DNA of 6,137 nt from Lachnospiraceae bacterium. GTDB lineage: Bacteria; Bacillota; Clostridia; Lachnospirales; Lachnospiraceae. The position numbers and the translations under genes are program-made. Positions 5,449 through 6,137 of the stretch are shown here, one piece after another. The DNA lies in NCBI GenBank assembly GCA_021199405.1, contig JAJQID010000164.1, forward strand, positions 1 to 6,137, read 5' to 3'. Position 1 is the stretch's first letter. Each line of letters begins with the position of its first letter. Below the pieces are notes generated by a model. It ran no database searches. It was given only the letters and a program-made list of their open reading frames with translations, and was not told where the DNA came from.

Positions 5449-5601
5449 GAATTTTGCCGGTAAAATTGATCCATGAAAAAAGCTGTTTTAGTGCAACTGT
5501 TACACCAAAATAATTCTGTCAGGATCATCTTATATCCGCATAGATATTGGATTTTCCATATTTAGTGTAACTTTCATGCAAAGTTCACAGATACGTTACT
5601 T

Positions 5602-5617
5602 TATTAAGCGCTTACCA
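5602..5617. promoter_or_regulatory. LacI/CcpA-type operator-like palindrome
   Basis: TAAGCGCTTA (5605-5614) is a perfect palindrome with the central CG typical of LacI-family operators. Compared with the cre consensus WTGNAANCGNWNNCW, the site has two mismatches. It lies just past the VanZ stop and about 155 bases upstream of the kinase remnant, in a spacer with no recognisable gene. Sugar-acid operons are often controlled by such sites, so it may be a relic of that operon's control region. Confidence 0.35.
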
Positions 5618-6001
5618 TCACACTATCATCCCAACCACAATTCCAACCATCATTCCAATCATATTAAGCCCAATTTCACACATACTACAGTGACGCCCCG
5701 GCACAAATACTTTAGTAACCTCATCAACCACAGCCCAGACAAACACACATCCTATCCACACCTTACTCATCTTCCATGCATCCAGTGTAGCATATAAGAG
5801 AAAGGCGAGGACAGCGAACGTAACCACATGGGCTGCTTTCCTTAATATCCCGTTCAGCTCCCCTACCTCAAAGAATCCTGTGTTCCCTAACAGCTCGGCA
5901 AGATGCAGGCTCGTGGCTGCCGTGGCTTCTCCGGGCTGATGAGAAAGGTAGGTGCATAGGAGGAACCAAAGTAAACACTCCATTGCAAGTACCTTACGCA
6001 C
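5618..6001 (-). CDS. VanZ-like membrane protein
   Basis: A hydrophobic protein of 127 residues (GTG at 6001), or 121 from the ATG at 5983. The ATG has a better-placed AAGG 8 bases upstream; the GTG follows AGAGG with no gap. Predicted membrane segments are about 8-19, 55-73, 79-95 and 108-127. VanZ family marks are SHQPGEAT (20-27), RKAAHVVTF with H58, DEVTKVFVPGR (93-103), and N113 with G116 in the last helix. The usual acidic D of the last block appears as E109. VanZ of Tn1546 gives low-level teicoplanin resistance, but most chromosomal relatives have unknown roles and no van genes are nearby. An in-frame TAG lies two codons before the GTG, so the N-terminus cannot extend further upstream. 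Length is near normal and the gene appears intact. Confidence 0.85.
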   Translation of the reverse strand: MRKVLAMECLLWFLLCTYLSHQPGEATAATSLHLAELLGNTGFFEVGELNGILRKAAHVVTFAVLAFLLYATLDAWKMSKVWIGCVFVWAVVDEVTKVFVPGRHCSMCEIGLNMIGMMVGIVVGMIV

Positions 6002-6045
6002 CCTCTAAATTCATGAGATAATCATCACTCCAAATACATTTCGCT

Positions 6046-6091
6046 CAAATCGCGCGATTCGTACAATTCGTCCGATTTGGCCCTTAGGCCA
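6046..6091. promoter_or_regulatory. Cluster of palindromes upstream of the VanZ-like gene
   Basis: Three nested or adjacent symmetric elements occur here: CAAATCG (6046-6052) paired with CGATTTG (6073-6079), AATCGCGCGATT (6048-6059), and the hairpin TGGCC-CTTA-GGCCA (6078-6091). Together they make a likely regulator-binding or structured-leader region between the window edge and the gene. I could not place a convincing -35/-10 pair. The rest of 6002-6137 shows no gene that I can support. Confidence 0.35.
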
Positions 6092-6137
6092 CTTATAAAT
6101 GTTTTTTAGCGCAAAATGGCAAAATTTTCGCGAAGAA

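Noticed and set aside
5486..5571. Similar stretches TTTTAGTGCAACT and ATTTAGTGTAACT, and GTTACAC paired with GTGTAAC
   Set aside because: Short, imperfect and AT-rich. They could be chance, and they do not line up with a promoter or gene end.
5618..6001. Reading the VanZ-like gene as part of a glycopeptide-resistance cluster
   Set aside because: No vanA/B, vanH, vanX, vanR or vanS genes are present, and isolated VanZ-family proteins are widespread in Clostridia.
6011..6136. Open minus-strand frame of 41 codons reaching the right edge
   Set aside because: A frame this long is expected by chance fairly often. It crosses the palindrome cluster and has no recognisable motif.

Overview
The window looks like chromosomal DNA from a Gram-positive gut anaerobe of the Clostridia, most likely the Lachnospiraceae. 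This rests on remembered family resemblance, not a search. The pointers are AGGAGG-type ribosome sites, a tRNA gene without an encoded CCA, an Rpn/PD-(D/E)XK nuclease of a type common in that family, and a 2-keto-3-deoxygluconate kinase fragment that ends in the typical GRVQR tail. Every recognisable gene or gene remnant reads on the minus strand, so the biological order runs from high to low coordinates.

Right part (about 4960-6137). A VanZ-like membrane protein (5618-6001) lies behind a palindrome-rich leader. Next comes a spacer holding a LacI/CcpA-operator-like palindrome (5605-5614), then the C-terminal half of a KDG kinase (4960-5448). The kinase has no N-terminal sugar-binding half, and its frame is closed by stops just upstream of the point where homology begins, so it is a truncated remnant.

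Middle part (about 2870-4800). This is a mobile or defence-like patch. It holds a small IS200/IS605-type Y1 transposase (4338-4754) with a hairpin just before its ribosome site, and a short remnant of an Rpn/PD-(D/E)XK-family protein (within 4080-4283). A terminator-shaped hairpin pointing the other way (4122-4172) overlaps that remnant. Below it is an apparently intact 330-residue Rpn-like nuclease (2997-3989) that starts at TTG behind AGGAGG. The nuclease gene has an in-frame internal ATG behind AAGGAG that could yield a 63-residue C-terminal protein, the layout known for the Rpn gene-within-gene toxin/antitoxin of E. coli. I regard this as the most interesting point in the window.

Left part (1-2860). 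A tRNA-Thr(GGT) gene has a near-consensus promoter and is followed by a long inverted repeat that may be its terminator. Then come a complete class A penicillin-binding protein (596-2626) and, 34 bases on, a MATE-family transporter (1-561) that runs off the left edge. The latter two probably form an operon. The penicillin-binding protein polymerises and cross-links peptidoglycan, and the transporter is an ion-coupled exporter. Their pairing suggests, but does not show, an envelope or drug-tolerance theme.

Once the edge MATE gene and the remnants are counted, no stretch over 300 bases is without a gene.
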